Of a DNA stretch of 64,000 nt, positions 10,784 through 20,128 are shown in pieces. Each line of letters opens with the position of its first letter. Position 1 is the first letter of the stretch. Below the pieces are notes generated by a model, which searched no databases, had not been told where the DNA came from, and saw only the letters and a list, made by a program, of their open reading frames with translations. Source of the DNA: Halobacillus halophilus DSM 2266 (GTDB lineage Bacteria; Bacillota; Bacilli; Bacillales; Halobacillaceae); NCBI RefSeq assembly GCF_000284515.1, contig NC_017668.1, forward strand, positions 2,108,001 through 2,172,000, in the 5' to 3' direction. The position numbers and the translations under genes were made by a program.

Positions 10784-10802
10784 GGTAACGGAATACGTTA
10801 GT
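10784..10802. promoter_or_regulatory. predicted XRE operator 3
   Basis: GGTAACG-GAATA-CGTTAGT: five inner pairs intact, centred 22 bp (about two helical turns) from operator 2. Confidence 0.6.
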
Positions 10803-10869
10803 ATATGCTCTGAGGTATGATTCCTATGCGTTTCATGTATAATGGGTATCAGTGATGGAGGTGTGAAAA

Positions 10870-11799
10870 ATGAAGCCATTAGTCATTTCTGTAGTTGGTC
10901 CTACGGCTGTTGGTAAATCAAAACTTGGGGTTGAAATTGCGAAACGTTTTGAAGGAGAAGTCATCAGCGGAGATTCAATGCAGATTTATAAGTCGATGGA
11001 TATTGGAACGGCTAAGGTTACGGAACAGGAAATGCAAGGTATTCCTCATCACCTGGTTGATATTAAAGAACCGGACGAAAGTTTTTCTGTAGCTGAATTT
11101 CAGAATAAGGTTCAAAGTCTTATACGGACGATCGGTTCTCGGGGGAAGGTACCCGTGATTGTTGGCGGGACCGGATTATACATACAGGCTACGCTTTACA
11201 ATTTTAATTTTTCTGAGGAAAAAAGGGATGAGCAGGTGATCAAGCGCCTGGAAAAGGAAGCTTCCGAATATGGTATAGAAGCTCTGTACCAACGTTTGCA
11301 ATCGGTCGATCCTGAACAGGCGGAAAAAGTCCACCCAAACAATGAGCGGCGTGTATTGAGAGCGCTAGAAGTTTTTGAAACTACAGGCAAAGTGATGAGT
11401 GATTATCAGAAACAACAGAGCAATGAATCGCCTTTCCGCCCTGTAATTATAGGTCTTGAGATGGAAAGAGAAGAGTTGTATAACCGGATTAATCGCAGGG
11501 TCGATCAAATGGTAGAACAGGGTTTAATTGCTGAGGTGAAACGTTTATACGATAAAGGGTATGAACATACGCAGGCGATGAAGGCCATTGGTTACAAAGA
11601 GTTTCTTCCATACTTTAATGGAGAATACAGTTTGGATCGTGCTGTAGAGCTGCTGAAAAGGAATTCCAGACGCTATGCTAAGAGGCAGTACACTTATTTT
11701 CGTAATAAAATGAATGTTCGTTGGTATTCGATTTCAGAGCAGGGGTATGAGGAGAAATTTGAAACAATTTTAAATGATTTAGCAGGAATGATGAAGTGA
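10870..11799 (+). CDS. miaA: tRNA dimethylallyltransferase MiaA
   Basis: Transfers dimethylallyl to N6 of A37 in tRNA, making the i6A that MiaB thiomethylates. P-loop VVGPTAVGKSKL at the N-terminus, GDSMQIYKSMDIGTAK, and VIVGGTGLYIQA are family signatures. 309 aa, usual length. ATGGAGGTG lies before the start and a TATAAT at 10838-10843 gives a likely promoter. hfq follows after 45 bases. Confidence 0.96.
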   Translation: MKPLVISVVGPTAVGKSKLGVEIAKRFEGEVISGDSMQIYKSMDIGTAKVTEQEMQGIPHHLVDIKEPDESFSVAEFQNKVQSLIRTIGSRGKVPVIVGGTGLYIQATLYNFNFSEEKRDEQVIKRLEKEASEYGIEALYQRLQSVDPEQAEKVHPNNERRVLRALEVFETTGKVMSDYQKQQSNESPFRPVIIGLEMEREELYNRINRRVDQMVEQGLIAEVKRLYDKGYEHTQAMKAIGYKEFLPYFNGEYSLDRAVELLKRNSRRYAKRQYTYFRNKMNVRWYSISEQGYEEKFETILNDLAGMMK

Positions 11800-11844
11800 G
11801 AAATAGAATGGTACTAATACAGATAGAATAGAGGAGGAAAATCC

Positions 11845-12069
11845 ATGGCTCAATCCGTAAATATCCAAGATAACTACTTAAACCAACTGAGAAAAGAACG
11901 TATGCAAGTGACTGTCTTTCTGCTTAACGGTTTCCAGCTTCGGGGGACTGTTAAGGCATTTGATAATTTCACTGTCCTTCTCGAGACCGATGGGAAGCAG
12001 CAATTAATTTTCAAACATGCAATTTCAACGTTTGCTCCGATGAAAAACGTGTCATTGGAGAAAGAATAG
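11845..12069 (+). CDS. hfq: RNA chaperone Hfq
   Basis: Sm-like hexameric RNA-binding protein. 74 aa: Sm1 core ([23 protein letters not shown] region) and the Sm2 signature FKHAIS that lines the uridine pocket. Short C-terminus as in Gram-positives. GAGGAGG upstream. Transcribed with miaA as in many bacteria, with a terminator after. Confidence 0.96.
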   Translation: MAQSVNIQDNYLNQLRKERMQVTVFLLNGFQLRGTVKAFDNFTVLLETDGKQQLIFKHAISTFAPMKNVSLEKE

Positions 12070-12080
12070 AATTTTAAAAG

Positions 12081-12110
12081 AACGGATGCTGTATAAGCGT
12101 CCGTTTTTAT
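12081..12110 (+). terminator. terminator of miaA-hfq
   Basis: 9-bp stem AACGGATGC/GCGTCCGTT with one wobble pair, 7-nt loop, five T. Confidence 0.8.
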
Positions 12111-12200
12111 TTTGATCGTTTTCTGGCCCCTGTTATATAGGCTGCTGTCACAGGTTTGGTTTTAAATGCGTATGATGAATGGAAACGAGGAGGGATCCAT

Positions 12201-13139
12201 GTGCACTCGCAAGCAAAAACAGCTAAGCCAGGAACAATTAACATTGTTCTTAATGATACGAAGTCTAAAGCTGTGCCCATCCAGCACGTTCGCCCTAAAG
12301 AGCAGCCCTTAACACCTTTTCGTAGAATTGATGATTTCTTTTCATCGATCGTGGGTCTTGGGGATTTGAAAGTTCGTATTAAGGAAATTTATGCTCAGGT
12401 ATTAATTGCTCATAAAAGGAAAGAACTAGGTTTAAAATCTGATCAACAGGTACTTCATATGGTTTATAAAGGAAACCCGGGTACAGGAAAAACAACGATC
12501 GCCAGAATGGTAGCCCAGCTTTTTTATGAAATCGAAGTACTTGAGAAGGGGCATTTTATAGAAGTGGACCGCAGTGATCTTGTCGGAGAATATATAGGCC
12601 ATACAGCAAAAAAAACAAAAGACTTAATCCATAAGGCACTCGGCGGCGTCCTTTTTATTGATGAAGCTTATTCTCTGGCAAGAGGCGGGGAAAAAGACTT
12701 CGGGAAGGAAGCTATTGATACGATCGTGAAATGCATGGAGGATCATCATAATCAATTCATCATCATTCTAGCGGGATACCCGGATGAAATGGATGATTTT
12801 TTACAAATTAATCCCGGCTTAGCCTCCCGCTTTCCAATCCAGTTATCTTTTTCCAATTATTCCGCCTCCGAATTAGCAGCTATTGCTCACGGCATGATCC
12901 GTGATCGCGATTACTGTTTGACAGCTGACGCAGAAAGGAAATTATATCAGCATTTATCCTATGTTTGTTCCCGTAGAGCTGGAAATTTTTCCAACGCTCG
13001 ATATGTTCGCAATGTAATAGAAGAAGCCATACGCAAACACGCCTGGCGGGTAATTAGCAGCCCAAATCAAAAGAAAGCAGCCTTAATGACTTTAGAGGAG
13101 GAAGATTTTTCGGTAACGAACTCGTTTCCGTCTCCATAA
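12201..13139 (+). CDS. spoVK: stage V sporulation AAA+ ATPase SpoVK
   Basis: CbxX/CfqX-type AAA+ ATPase; in B. subtilis SpoVK is needed for spore maturation. Walker A GNPGTGKTT, GEYIGHTAKKT pore-side segment, Walker B GVLFIDEAYS, then LARGGEKDFGKEAIDT. About 312 aa from GTG 12201, chosen for GAGGAGGG at 12187-12194; a longer frame starting at TTG 12156 has no ribosome site. Sits between hfq and hflX as in B. subtilis. A larger two-domain relative lies at 35289. Confidence 0.92.
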   Translation: MHSQAKTAKPGTINIVLNDTKSKAVPIQHVRPKEQPLTPFRRIDDFFSSIVGLGDLKVRIKEIYAQVLIAHKRKELGLKSDQQVLHMVYKGNPGTGKTTIARMVAQLFYEIEVLEKGHFIEVDRSDLVGEYIGHTAKKTKDLIHKALGGVLFIDEAYSLARGGEKDFGKEAIDTIVKCMEDHHNQFIIILAGYPDEMDDFLQINPGLASRFPIQLSFSNYSASELAAIAHGMIRDRDYCLTADAERKLYQHLSYVCSRRAGNFSNARYVRNVIEEAIRKHAWRVISSPNQKKAALMTLEEEDFSVTNSFPSP

Positions 13140-13219
13140 TGGTACCGTTATCTATCTACGGTACTTTTTGGTATGATGGGAATGGAATCATTCAGGTATA
13201 TAGAAAAGAAGGTGGAATT

Positions 13220-14455
13220 ATGCAAGGTAAAGAGCGAGTGATCCTAGTAGCCAGAAAAGATCCTAACGAGGAAGAAAAGCGGTTTAACTCTTCACTTGAG
13301 GAACTCCAATCGTTAACGGAAACTGCGGATGGAGATATATGCAGAGTTATCACGCAAAAAAGGGACCGGGTACACCCGGCTACATATTTGGGTGAAGGGA
13401 AGTTAGAAGAGATAAAAGCTGCGGCTTTGGAAACAGATGCTGAGCTAATTATCTTTAATGACGAACTTACTCCCGGCCAGCTTAGGAATATTTCGGATAA
13501 AGTTGAACGACGTGTGCTGGACAGAAGTCAGCTTATTTTAGATATATTCGCCAGCCGCGCACGCACTAAGGAAGGTAAACTTCAAGTAGAATTAGCCCAG
13601 CTCCAGTATTTATTGCCTCGTCTGGCAGGACAGGGGACGGAGCTCTCCCGATTGGGCGGAGGAATCGGAACGCGTGGTCCAGGAGAGACAAAACTCGAAA
13701 CCGATCGCCGTCACATAAGACGCAGAATCGATGACATTAAGAAGCGTTTGAACGCTGTAGTCAAGCAGAGGGAACAGTATCGCCAGCGTCGTAAAGAAAA
13801 CCGGGCTTTTCAAATTGCGATTGTAGGCTATACCAACGCAGGGAAATCCACATTTTTTAATCGTGTGACGGAAAGTGATTCATATGAAGAAAATCTGTTG
13901 TTTGCTACTCTTGATCCTTTGACGAGACAGATGAGTCTTCCATCAGGATTTCAAGCCCTTATTTCCGATACTGTAGGTTTTATTCAAGACCTTCCGACTA
14001 CCCTGATAGCTGCTTTCAGGTCCACACTTGAAGAAGTGACAGAAGCTGATTTTATTCTGCATATGGTGGATGCTTCTCACCCTGACCACCTGCAGCAAGA
14101 AAAAACAGTTCTGCGGCTGCTTGATGAATTAGGAGCGGGTCAGTTGCCAATGCTTACGGTTTATAACAAAAAGGATTTACTTCGTGAGGATTTCATCCCC
14201 GAAACTCATCCATCCTTAACCGTTAGTGTACACGACCGGATCGATTTGAAGCGGATCTTAGATAAGATAGAAGTAGTGTTAAAGGAAGAGTGGCATGAAT
14301 ACGATGTGTTTATTCCTGCATCAGAAGGTAAACGTCTTCAGCAATTCAAAAAATTCAGCATGATTACCAGCATGGATTTCTACGAGGATAAAGAGGGATA
14401 TGCTCTTCATGGATTCATCCATCCGGACCACCCGTTGAAACATCAGATACTATAA
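13220..14455 (+). CDS. hflX: GTPase HflX
   Basis: Ribosome-splitting/rescue GTPase acting on stalled 70S or the 50S subunit. HflX N-domain with DRSQLILDIFA; glycine-rich linker LSRLGGGIGTRGPGETKLE; G1 GYTNAGKST; G3 DTVGF; G4 NKKD. About 411 aa from ATG 13220 with AGAAGGTGG before it. The open frame runs back to an ATG that overlaps the spoVK stop, but no ribosome site supports that start. Confidence 0.94.
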   Translation: MQGKERVILVARKDPNEEEKRFNSSLEELQSLTETADGDICRVITQKRDRVHPATYLGEGKLEEIKAAALETDAELIIFNDELTPGQLRNISDKVERRVLDRSQLILDIFASRARTKEGKLQVELAQLQYLLPRLAGQGTELSRLGGGIGTRGPGETKLETDRRHIRRRIDDIKKRLNAVVKQREQYRQRRKENRAFQIAIVGYTNAGKSTFFNRVTESDSYEENLLFATLDPLTRQMSLPSGFQALISDTVGFIQDLPTTLIAAFRSTLEEVTEADFILHMVDASHPDHLQQEKTVLRLLDELGAGQLPMLTVYNKKDLLREDFIPETHPSLTVSVHDRIDLKRILDKIEVVLKEEWHEYDVFIPASEGKRLQQFKKFSMITSMDFYEDKEGYALHGFIHPDHPLKHQIL

Positions 14456-14475
14456 AAAGTTAGGAAGACACCATC

Positions 14476-15729
14476 ATGAATATCGAAACCATTAAAATGC
14501 AAAGTGAACAAGAAATAACACCTGAACATAAACGAATTGATGAGATTGTTGAATTTAATCAGGAGAAAGTACTCCATGCTTTTCAAAAATTAAGGGTTAG
14601 TGATTCTCATTTCAACCCAACAACTGGCTATGGCTACGATGACTTTGGGAGAGATACACTTGAATCTCTTTATGCAGAAATTTTCAAGGCAGAGGACGCC
14701 CTTGTCCGCCCGCAATTAATTTCAGGCACCCATGCGATTACAACTGCTTTGTTCGGCGTCCTGCGGCCAGGGGACGAGCTTTTATATATCACTGGCGAGC
14801 CCTACGACACTCTCAGGGACGTTATAGGGACAGGCAGGAAAAAGGATATGGGATCGCTGAGAGATTTCGGGGTTTCTTATCAGTCCATACCTTTAACCAA
14901 GGGGGGAGATTTTCAGGTTGAGGAAATCCTTTCGTCCATCTCTTCTGCTACGAAGATGGTAGGAATTCAGCGTTCAAAAGGATATGAGGATCGGCCGTCA
15001 TTCACTATAAAACAAATCTCTTCTATAATCGAACGGATACGGGAAGTAAAAAGTGACATCATTATTTTTGTCGACAATTGCTATGGAGAGTTTGTGGAAA
15101 TGAAAGAGCCGCTTGAAGCAGGAGCTGATTTAATCGCCGGGTCATTAATCAAAAACCCTGGAGGCGGGATCGCAAGAATGGGCGGATACATAGCCGGTAA
15201 AGAAGAACTCATTGAACTTTGCAGCTACCGCTTAACGGCTCCAGGGCTGGGTAAAGAAACGGGGGCGAGCCTGAATAGTCTTCAAGAAATGTATCAAGGC
15301 ATCTTTCTAGCGCCTCATGTAGTAGGAGAAGCTCTAAAGGGAGCGGTGTTTACTGCTCACTTTCTTAACTTGCTGGGTTTTGACACAAACCCTGCCTATA
15401 ATGCTGAGCGAACAGATTTAATTCAGTCTGTAAATTTTGATTCTGCCGAGCAAATGATTCGATTTTGCCAGTCCATTCAACATGCTTCTCCGGTTAATTC
15501 ACATGTCAGCCCAGAGCCCAGCCCAATGCCCGGATATGATGATCATGTCATCATGGCTGCAGGAACCTTTATCCAGGGGGCTAGTCTTGAGCTGACGGCC
15601 GACGGCCCTATAAGGCCTCCTTACACGGCTTTTGTCCAAGGCGGATTAACTTATTCTCACGTAAAGATAGCTGTAACTGCAGCAATCAAACGTCTGTTAG
15701 AAGAAGGGTATGTGAAGGTGAGAGTTTAA
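14476..15729 (+). CDS. ynbB: PLP-dependent 'aluminium resistance'/methionine gamma-lyase-like protein YnbB
   Basis: Fold-type I PLP enzyme. Family signatures: LISGTHAITTALFGVLRPGDELL, FVDNCYGEFVE, and the probable Schiff-base lysine in GSLIKNPGGGIARMGG. 417 aa, usual length. The family is often annotated as aluminium resistance or Met_gamma_lyase; the true substrate is not established. It sits 20 bases after hflX and upstream of glnR, as in B. subtilis. Confidence 0.88.
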   Translation: MNIETIKMQSEQEITPEHKRIDEIVEFNQEKVLHAFQKLRVSDSHFNPTTGYGYDDFGRDTLESLYAEIFKAEDALVRPQLISGTHAITTALFGVLRPGDELLYITGEPYDTLRDVIGTGRKKDMGSLRDFGVSYQSIPLTKGGDFQVEEILSSISSATKMVGIQRSKGYEDRPSFTIKQISSIIERIREVKSDIIIFVDNCYGEFVEMKEPLEAGADLIAGSLIKNPGGGIARMGGYIAGKEELIELCSYRLTAPGLGKETGASLNSLQEMYQGIFLAPHVVGEALKGAVFTAHFLNLLGFDTNPAYNAERTDLIQSVNFDSAEQMIRFCQSIQHASPVNSHVSPEPSPMPGYDDHVIMAAGTFIQGASLELTADGPIRPPYTAFVQGGLTYSHVKIAVTAAIKRLLEEGYVKVRV

Positions 15730-15777
15730 CTAGAAAATGAGAGGTTTTCTTACCTTTTTACTATTTCAATATATATG

Positions 15778-15794
15778 TGTGAACATTCCTCACA
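15778..15794. promoter_or_regulatory. GlnR/TnrA box of glnRA
   Basis: TGTGAACATTCCTCACA matches TGTNAN7TNACA exactly and lies 4 bases upstream of the -35 of the glnRA promoter, where it fits nitrogen autorepression. Confidence 0.85.
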
Positions 15795-15798
15795 TATG

Positions 15799-15826
15799 TT
15801 GACATATCCTCTACTTATCGTATAAT
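15799..15826 (+). promoter_or_regulatory. sigma-A promoter of glnRA
   Basis: TTGACA (15799-15804), 16-bp spacer, TATAAT (15821-15826): both hexamers are consensus. Confidence 0.85.
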
Positions 15827-15862
15827 TAAAGCAGTATCATTCTTATGGGGAGGTGGCACACG

Positions 15863-16267
15863 ATGAGTGATGAGATTCGTCGTTCCATGCCGTTATTCCC
15901 GATGGGGATTGTTCAATCACTGACAGACCTTTCTGCCCGGCAGATCCGCTATTATGAGCAGCACCAGCTAGTACAACCTGCCCGTTCAGAAGGGAACCGC
16001 CGGCTGTTTTCATTCAATGATGTAGATCGACTGCTGGAAATTAAAGACCTCATTGAACAAGGCGTTAATATGGCAGGGATAAAGCAGGTTCTTAAGCTGA
16101 CAGATCAGCCGGAGAACGAGGCATATGACGAGAAGCGAGTTGAGGAAGTTCATAGTGAACTAACTGAAAAAGAACTGCGTCGTATGCTGCAGCAAGAACT
16201 TTTCACCGCGGGAAGGCAAGGTAAACTTGGAATTAGGCAGGGGGAATTATCTAGATTCTTCCATTAA
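15863..16267 (+). CDS. glnR: glutamine synthetase repressor GlnR
   Basis: MerR-family repressor of nitrogen genes that is activated by feedback-inhibited GlnA. N-terminal winged HTH ([34 protein letters not shown] region), helical dimer segment and the short GlnR-type tail ending SRFFH. About 134 aa from ATG 15863 with GGGGAGGTGG upstream. glnA follows by 25 bases; the shared promoter carries a GlnR box. Confidence 0.94.
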   Translation: MSDEIRRSMPLFPMGIVQSLTDLSARQIRYYEQHQLVQPARSEGNRRLFSFNDVDRLLEIKDLIEQGVNMAGIKQVLKLTDQPENEAYDEKRVEEVHSELTEKELRRMLQQELFTAGRQGKLGIRQGELSRFFH

Positions 16268-16292
16268 ATTGTGTTGAGAGGAGACTGGAATT

Positions 16293-17624
16293 ATGGGGTT
16301 AACCAAAGAAGAAATTTACAAGAAACTTGATGAGGAAAATGTCCGTTTTATTCGATTGCAGTTTACGGATATGCTGGGAACTATCAAAAATGTCGAAATC
16401 CCGCTTAGTCAACTGGATAAGGCTTTAGAGGGTATGATGATGTTTGATGGTTCATCTATCGAAGGGTTCGTACGCATCGAGGAATCTGACATGTACTTAG
16501 TACCAGATCTGGATACATTCGTGGTCTTTCCTTGGACATCTGAAAAAGGAAAAGTAGCACGCTTCATTTGTGACATTTACAACCCGGACAAGACTCCTTT
16601 TGAAGGGTGCCCGCGTTATAACTTAAAACGTAACATCAAAAAAATGGAAAAGCTTGGTTTTTCCGCGTTTAACATAGGCACAGAGCCTGAGTTCTTTTTG
16701 TTTAAACTTGATGAAAAAGGCGAACCAACGATGGAGCTGAATGACAAAGGTGGTTATTTCGACCTTGCTCCAACTGATTTAGGTGAAAATTGCCGACGGG
16801 ATATTGTGCTTGAACTTGAAGAAATTGGATTCGAAATAGAAGCATCCCACCACGAAGTGGCTCCCGGGCAGCACGAAATTGATTTCAAATACTCAGATGC
16901 TGTGAAGCACTGTGATGATATTCAGACATTTAAACTAGTTGTAAAAACGATCGCGCGTCAGCATGGTCTTCACGCAACTTTCATGCCAAAGCCTCTATTT
17001 GGTGTGAACGGTTCCGGGATGCATGCAAACATGTCTTTGTTTAACGAGGATGGAAATGCTTTTTATGATGAAAACGGTGATAAAGAATTATCCGAAGTTG
17101 CTTATCAGTTTACAGCTGGGATCATTAAACATGCCACAAACTTCACGGCTATCACAAACCCTACGGTAAACTCTTACAAACGTTTAGTACCTGGTTATGA
17201 AGCACCTTGCTACGTTGCCTGGTCCGGCCAGAACCGCAGTCCGCTCGTACGTGTTCCTACCTCCCGTGGATTAAGCACTCGTATAGAGGTAAGAAGCGTA
17301 GACCCTGCCGCAAACCCTTATATGGCGATGTCTGTGTTACTAGCCGCAGGGCTTGACGGTGTGGAGAATAAATTGAAAGCCCCAACTCCAGTTGACCGAA
17401 ACATTTATGTGATGAACAAAAAGGAACGTGAAGCACACGGCATTAAAGATCTGCCAGCCACGCTGTTCAATGCGCTGGAAGAACTGCAGGAAGATCCAAT
17501 TATGGTCGAAGCTCTTGGAGAGCACCTGTTTGAACACTTTATTGAAGCGAAAGAAATCGAATGGGATATGTTCCGTACGCAAGTACACCCTTGGGAGCGG
17601 GAACAATATCTACAAACATATTAA
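16293..17624 (+). CDS. glnA: type I glutamine synthetase
   Basis: ATP-dependent synthesis of glutamine from glutamate and ammonia; a dodecamer that in Bacillaceae also signals to GlnR and TnrA. 443 aa, the GSI-alpha length, without an adenylylation loop. Signatures: [20 protein letters not shown] (with the Arg tied to feedback inhibition), the glutamate flap [20 protein letters not shown], and [24 protein letters not shown] precedes the ATG. Operon with glnR. Confidence 0.97.
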   Translation: MGLTKEEIYKKLDEENVRFIRLQFTDMLGTIKNVEIPLSQLDKALEGMMMFDGSSIEGFVRIEESDMYLVPDLDTFVVFPWTSEKGKVARFICDIYNPDKTPFEGCPRYNLKRNIKKMEKLGFSAFNIGTEPEFFLFKLDEKGEPTMELNDKGGYFDLAPTDLGENCRRDIVLELEEIGFEIEASHHEVAPGQHEIDFKYSDAVKHCDDIQTFKLVVKTIARQHGLHATFMPKPLFGVNGSGMHANMSLFNEDGNAFYDENGDKELSEVAYQFTAGIIKHATNFTAITNPTVNSYKRLVPGYEAPCYVAWSGQNRSPLVRVPTSRGLSTRIEVRSVDPAANPYMAMSVLLAAGLDGVENKLKAPTPVDRNIYVMNKKEREAHGIKDLPATLFNALEELQEDPIMVEALGEHLFEHFIEAKEIEWDMFRTQVHPWEREQYLQTY

Positions 17625-17632
17625 TCCTCATC

Positions 17633-17665
17633 AAGCCCTGGCGCTCTAAGCGCTGGGGCTTTTCT
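17633..17665 (+). terminator. terminator of glnRA
   Basis: 13-bp stem AAGCCCTGGCGCT/AGCGCTGGGGCTT with two wobble pairs, 3-nt loop, TTTTCTTAT. Confidence 0.85.
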
Positions 17666-17710
17666 TATATTGTGGGATAAATTATATTTATAAATGTTTC
17701 ATCTTTCTAA

Positions 17711-17911
17711 CTCATCCTCTATTTCCACCTGAAAGTTCCGATACCCTGTGTTAAATTCTTAGAGAATATAAAGTCCGTTAATTTAGTATTTATTAATGCT
17801 CTTAATGCGTATTCGGATATACAAGATAATGAATTTAATGACTCCGACAATAAATATTGGATTGAATACCTATCAAAATTAAGCAACCCTCCGGATAGAA
17901 TTACAATATAG
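17711..17911 (+). pseudogene. possible C-terminal fragment of an unknown protein
   Basis: A stop-to-stop frame of 66 codons without a start codon reads like real protein near its end (VNLVFINALNAYSD; YWIEYLSKLSNPPDRITI) and stops at TAG 17909. There is no ribosome site. I read it as the tail of a deleted gene; no family recognised. It opens the variable island after glnA. Confidence 0.4.
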
Positions 17912-18095
17912 GGTTTGCAATTAAATTATTGTGTTTACTTAAGCGAATATTTGCAGGAGTAATTGAATTGTACATCAAACAGCGGCCCCTCAGAAGCTGG
18001 GTAAACTTTTAGTTATCCCCAGATTGACCTACCTGTGCTCCCGACTAAACGGGACCTGACCTCACGATAATTTTAATTGTTTTAAACCATTTCAT

Positions 18096-18254
18096 CTAAA
18101 TTTTTGAGTGGGACTTATTCTTGATTTTAAGTATATCCATCAATTGTTTATTTTTTGATGTACCCATAATTTCAACAGGACAACATTTCTTCCCCTTATT
18201 GGATAACATTAATTGCGTCTCATCTGTCAAGCAAGTCTGACAAATAGCCAGAAG
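18096..18254 (-). pseudogene. possible fragment of a Cys-rich small protein
   Basis: Minus-strand open frame of 52 codons bounded by stops. It shows a CQTC knuckle, then KKCCPVEIMGTSKN and a lysine-rich tail. No start codon with a ribosome site is visible. Could be a degraded gene or chance; noted for composition. Confidence 0.25.
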
Positions 18255-18425
18255 TTAATGTAATAAAAAAGTTAGCTTCCTTTCATAAAAATAACTCTTT
18301 TGACAATTTGCATAAAAAGACGGCGTCTGCTTAAAAACGACAGCGTCCAGCGCTTTGGATATGGAGCATTTTTTAGTTTAAAAATGTTCAATAATCTTAG
18401 ATTCAACCTACTTTAAAGTGTATCG

Positions 18426-18437
18426 CAACACGTGTTG
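18426..18437. promoter_or_regulatory. 12-bp perfect palindrome upstream of HTH gene
   Basis: CAACACGTGTTG, 44 bases before the HTH start and overlapping the likely promoter zone (TATGAT at 18441-18446). A plausible operator, perhaps for the adjacent protein. Confidence 0.45.
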
Positions 18438-18481
18438 TGTTATGATTTATATACAACAATTGATTTGTTAGGGGATGTAGA

Positions 18482-19030
18482 ATGGAACAATATACTGTCG
18501 ATCAAGCATTGGAAAAATTGAAGCAATATAAAATTACGACACATAAGGAGAGCCTTCGACGGTGGCTGCGAAATGGCACTATTAAAGGGGTCGAACCTGC
18601 AACGCGTAAGGACGGCTGGCGAATAAACAAAGATGATTTATGGTCGTTTATCGAAGAACGTACACTGGTTAATGAAACGCAAGAACCTAATGCAACAAAT
18701 GTTGTTAAAGAGGATGATGTACGAGAATTTTATAGATCGGAAATGTGGTGGGAAATTGCTCGCAAAAATATGTTCGAAGGATCCGTTGAAGTGAAAAAAA
18801 CAGACGTACGCTCATGTATTAAACAAAAAAACTATTCCGAAAAATTTGAAATATATATATGGAATAGGATTACAGAACATACTTGGCAAGCTACGCCCCG
18901 CATCTTTTATTTGCATGATGCTTTTCTTTTTAGTAGCCAGCGTATAAAGATGGACACTAATTATAAGGAACGTAAAGAGCAAATTTTGTTCGCTTTAATT
19001 GAGTACTTAAGAAATAACGGTATTAAGTAA
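18482..19030 (+). CDS. helix-turn-helix (excisionase/MerR-like) protein
   Basis: 182 aa. The first 60 residues look like an excisionase-type winged HTH (LRRWLRNGTIKGVEPATRK, then GWRINKDDLWSFIEE), as in AlpA/Xis-like or plasmid control proteins. The rest contains FYRSEMWWEIARKN and a helical C-terminus with no recognised domain. TTAGGGGATG lies before the ATG. It stands alone in the island, which suggests a remnant regulator of a mobile or plasmid element; the DNA-binding call is firm, the role is not. Confidence 0.7.
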   Translation: MEQYTVDQALEKLKQYKITTHKESLRRWLRNGTIKGVEPATRKDGWRINKDDLWSFIEERTLVNETQEPNATNVVKEDDVREFYRSEMWWEIARKNMFEGSVEVKKTDVRSCIKQKNYSEKFEIYIWNRITEHTWQATPRIFYLHDAFLFSSQRIKMDTNYKERKEQILFALIEYLRNNGIK

Positions 19031-19174
19031 ATAGAGCGACTAGCAAAGAAGTTTAAACATAATAACAAAAGTCCTTCTGAGGTATAGAGTGACCACTGAA
19101 ATGAGACGTAAAAAACATCTGCAAAGTTGTAACAATACACTTGGAGGTGTATTCCTTATAAGTTACAAAAGTAA

Positions 19175-19566
19175 GTGGTTCAATTTAAATTTAAGAACGG
19201 GGGAACCCACCGGTTCTCTTAACCTACAGATAAACAATATTCTCATGTGAAAGGACCGGAAAACGAGGATGAAATGCCCAGCTGAAGAAAATAAGATAGC
19301 TCATTATGAAGCAAAGACGAAATGATGAAATAGTTACCGGTAAATCGAAAGGAAGTGGTTCCAAGAGTATTTATCCAAACCGTAGAAGCATTTAAGCGCA
19401 AGTCCTCTAAAGATATTTTTAATGCTTTGGTATAGCTAAAGCCCCTTGATCGCTTGCGGAGAAAGTCGTGGGGACCATCGGTTCTGGAGAAGGATATCAT
19501 TGAGTTGTGTGAGGAGAAAACCATACTCTGGCGTAATGAACATTAAATAAAAGTTAATTGAACCAC
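19175..19566 (+). mobile_element. degenerate IS or MITE-like element with terminal inverted repeats
   Basis: 392 bp bounded by inverted repeats starting GTGGTTCAATT (16 of 19 match between 19175-19193 and the reverse complement of 19548-19566). Inside, a plus-strand frame before 19547 has one in-frame TAG and reads as protein on both sides (VVPRVFIQTVEAFKRKSS; RRKSWGPSVLEKDIIELCEE), ending TAA. I infer a deleted transposon with a coding relic; family not identified, no clear target duplication. Confidence 0.5.
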
Positions 19567-20128
19567 ATTTCAAAAATCATGCAGAAATAACATAACATAT
19601 TCAATGTCGCGTAAACCTAAGAGATAGTGTTTTATCGCAGGAGAAAGTAAGATTGTGGTACCGAATTCTTTAGAGCAAAACTTTACGGCTATTAAGCCCA
19701 TTAAAATGTGTAACATGTATTTTCTAACTTTATGATGAGTATTTTATTACGATTAAGGACTTATATCATAACGAAATCCTCTCTTACTATAACATTGATA
19801 GACAAGGTACATCCTTTGAATTAGAAATGTTAAGGAAAGGTATGTGAAGGACACGGTGACATATATGAGGTTTTACAGTACGCGTATGTCCTATCAGTCT
19901 CAAGAAGAGGCAAATAAAGAGGCACTATCAAAGCATGTCCCGACGAGCGAACTGCTTTGATAGTGCCATCATCGGGATCCTTCTACTCCACGTTAAAATC
20001 AGAATAATCCAGTCCTCTAGACTGACCTTTTCAAAAACTAAACTGCCAAACTCACATTGATTCAAATTAATGGCAGCCTGGATGTTTTATGGAGTCTTAT
20101 TTAACTGTGTCACTCCAGTGAACACAAA
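19567..20128. other. island DNA without intact genes
   Basis: No frame of note. Contains the 15-bp-stem hairpin at 19921 and a few short frames with stops. Confidence 0.5.
19921..19980. ncRNA. strong hairpin with possible pseudoknot
   Basis: Perfect 15-bp stem GGCACTATCAAAGCA (19921-19935) with 19953-19967, 17-nt loop. Loop bases TCCCGA (19938-19943) can pair with TCGGGA (19972-19977) just after the stem, so an H-type pseudoknot is possible. There is no T tract, so it is not an ordinary terminator. Could be a structured RNA or a transposon end. Confidence 0.35.

Larger units (their letters stand above)
17912..18481. other. island DNA between glnA and the HTH gene
   Basis: AT-rich, no intact gene. 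Beyond the Cys-rich fragment on the minus strand I see only short interrupted frames and, at its right end, the palindrome described separately. Confidence 0.5.

Noticed and set aside
19243-19524. 93-aa minus-strand gene
   Set aside because: No ribosome site; the opposite strand has the more protein-like relic bounded by the inverted repeats.
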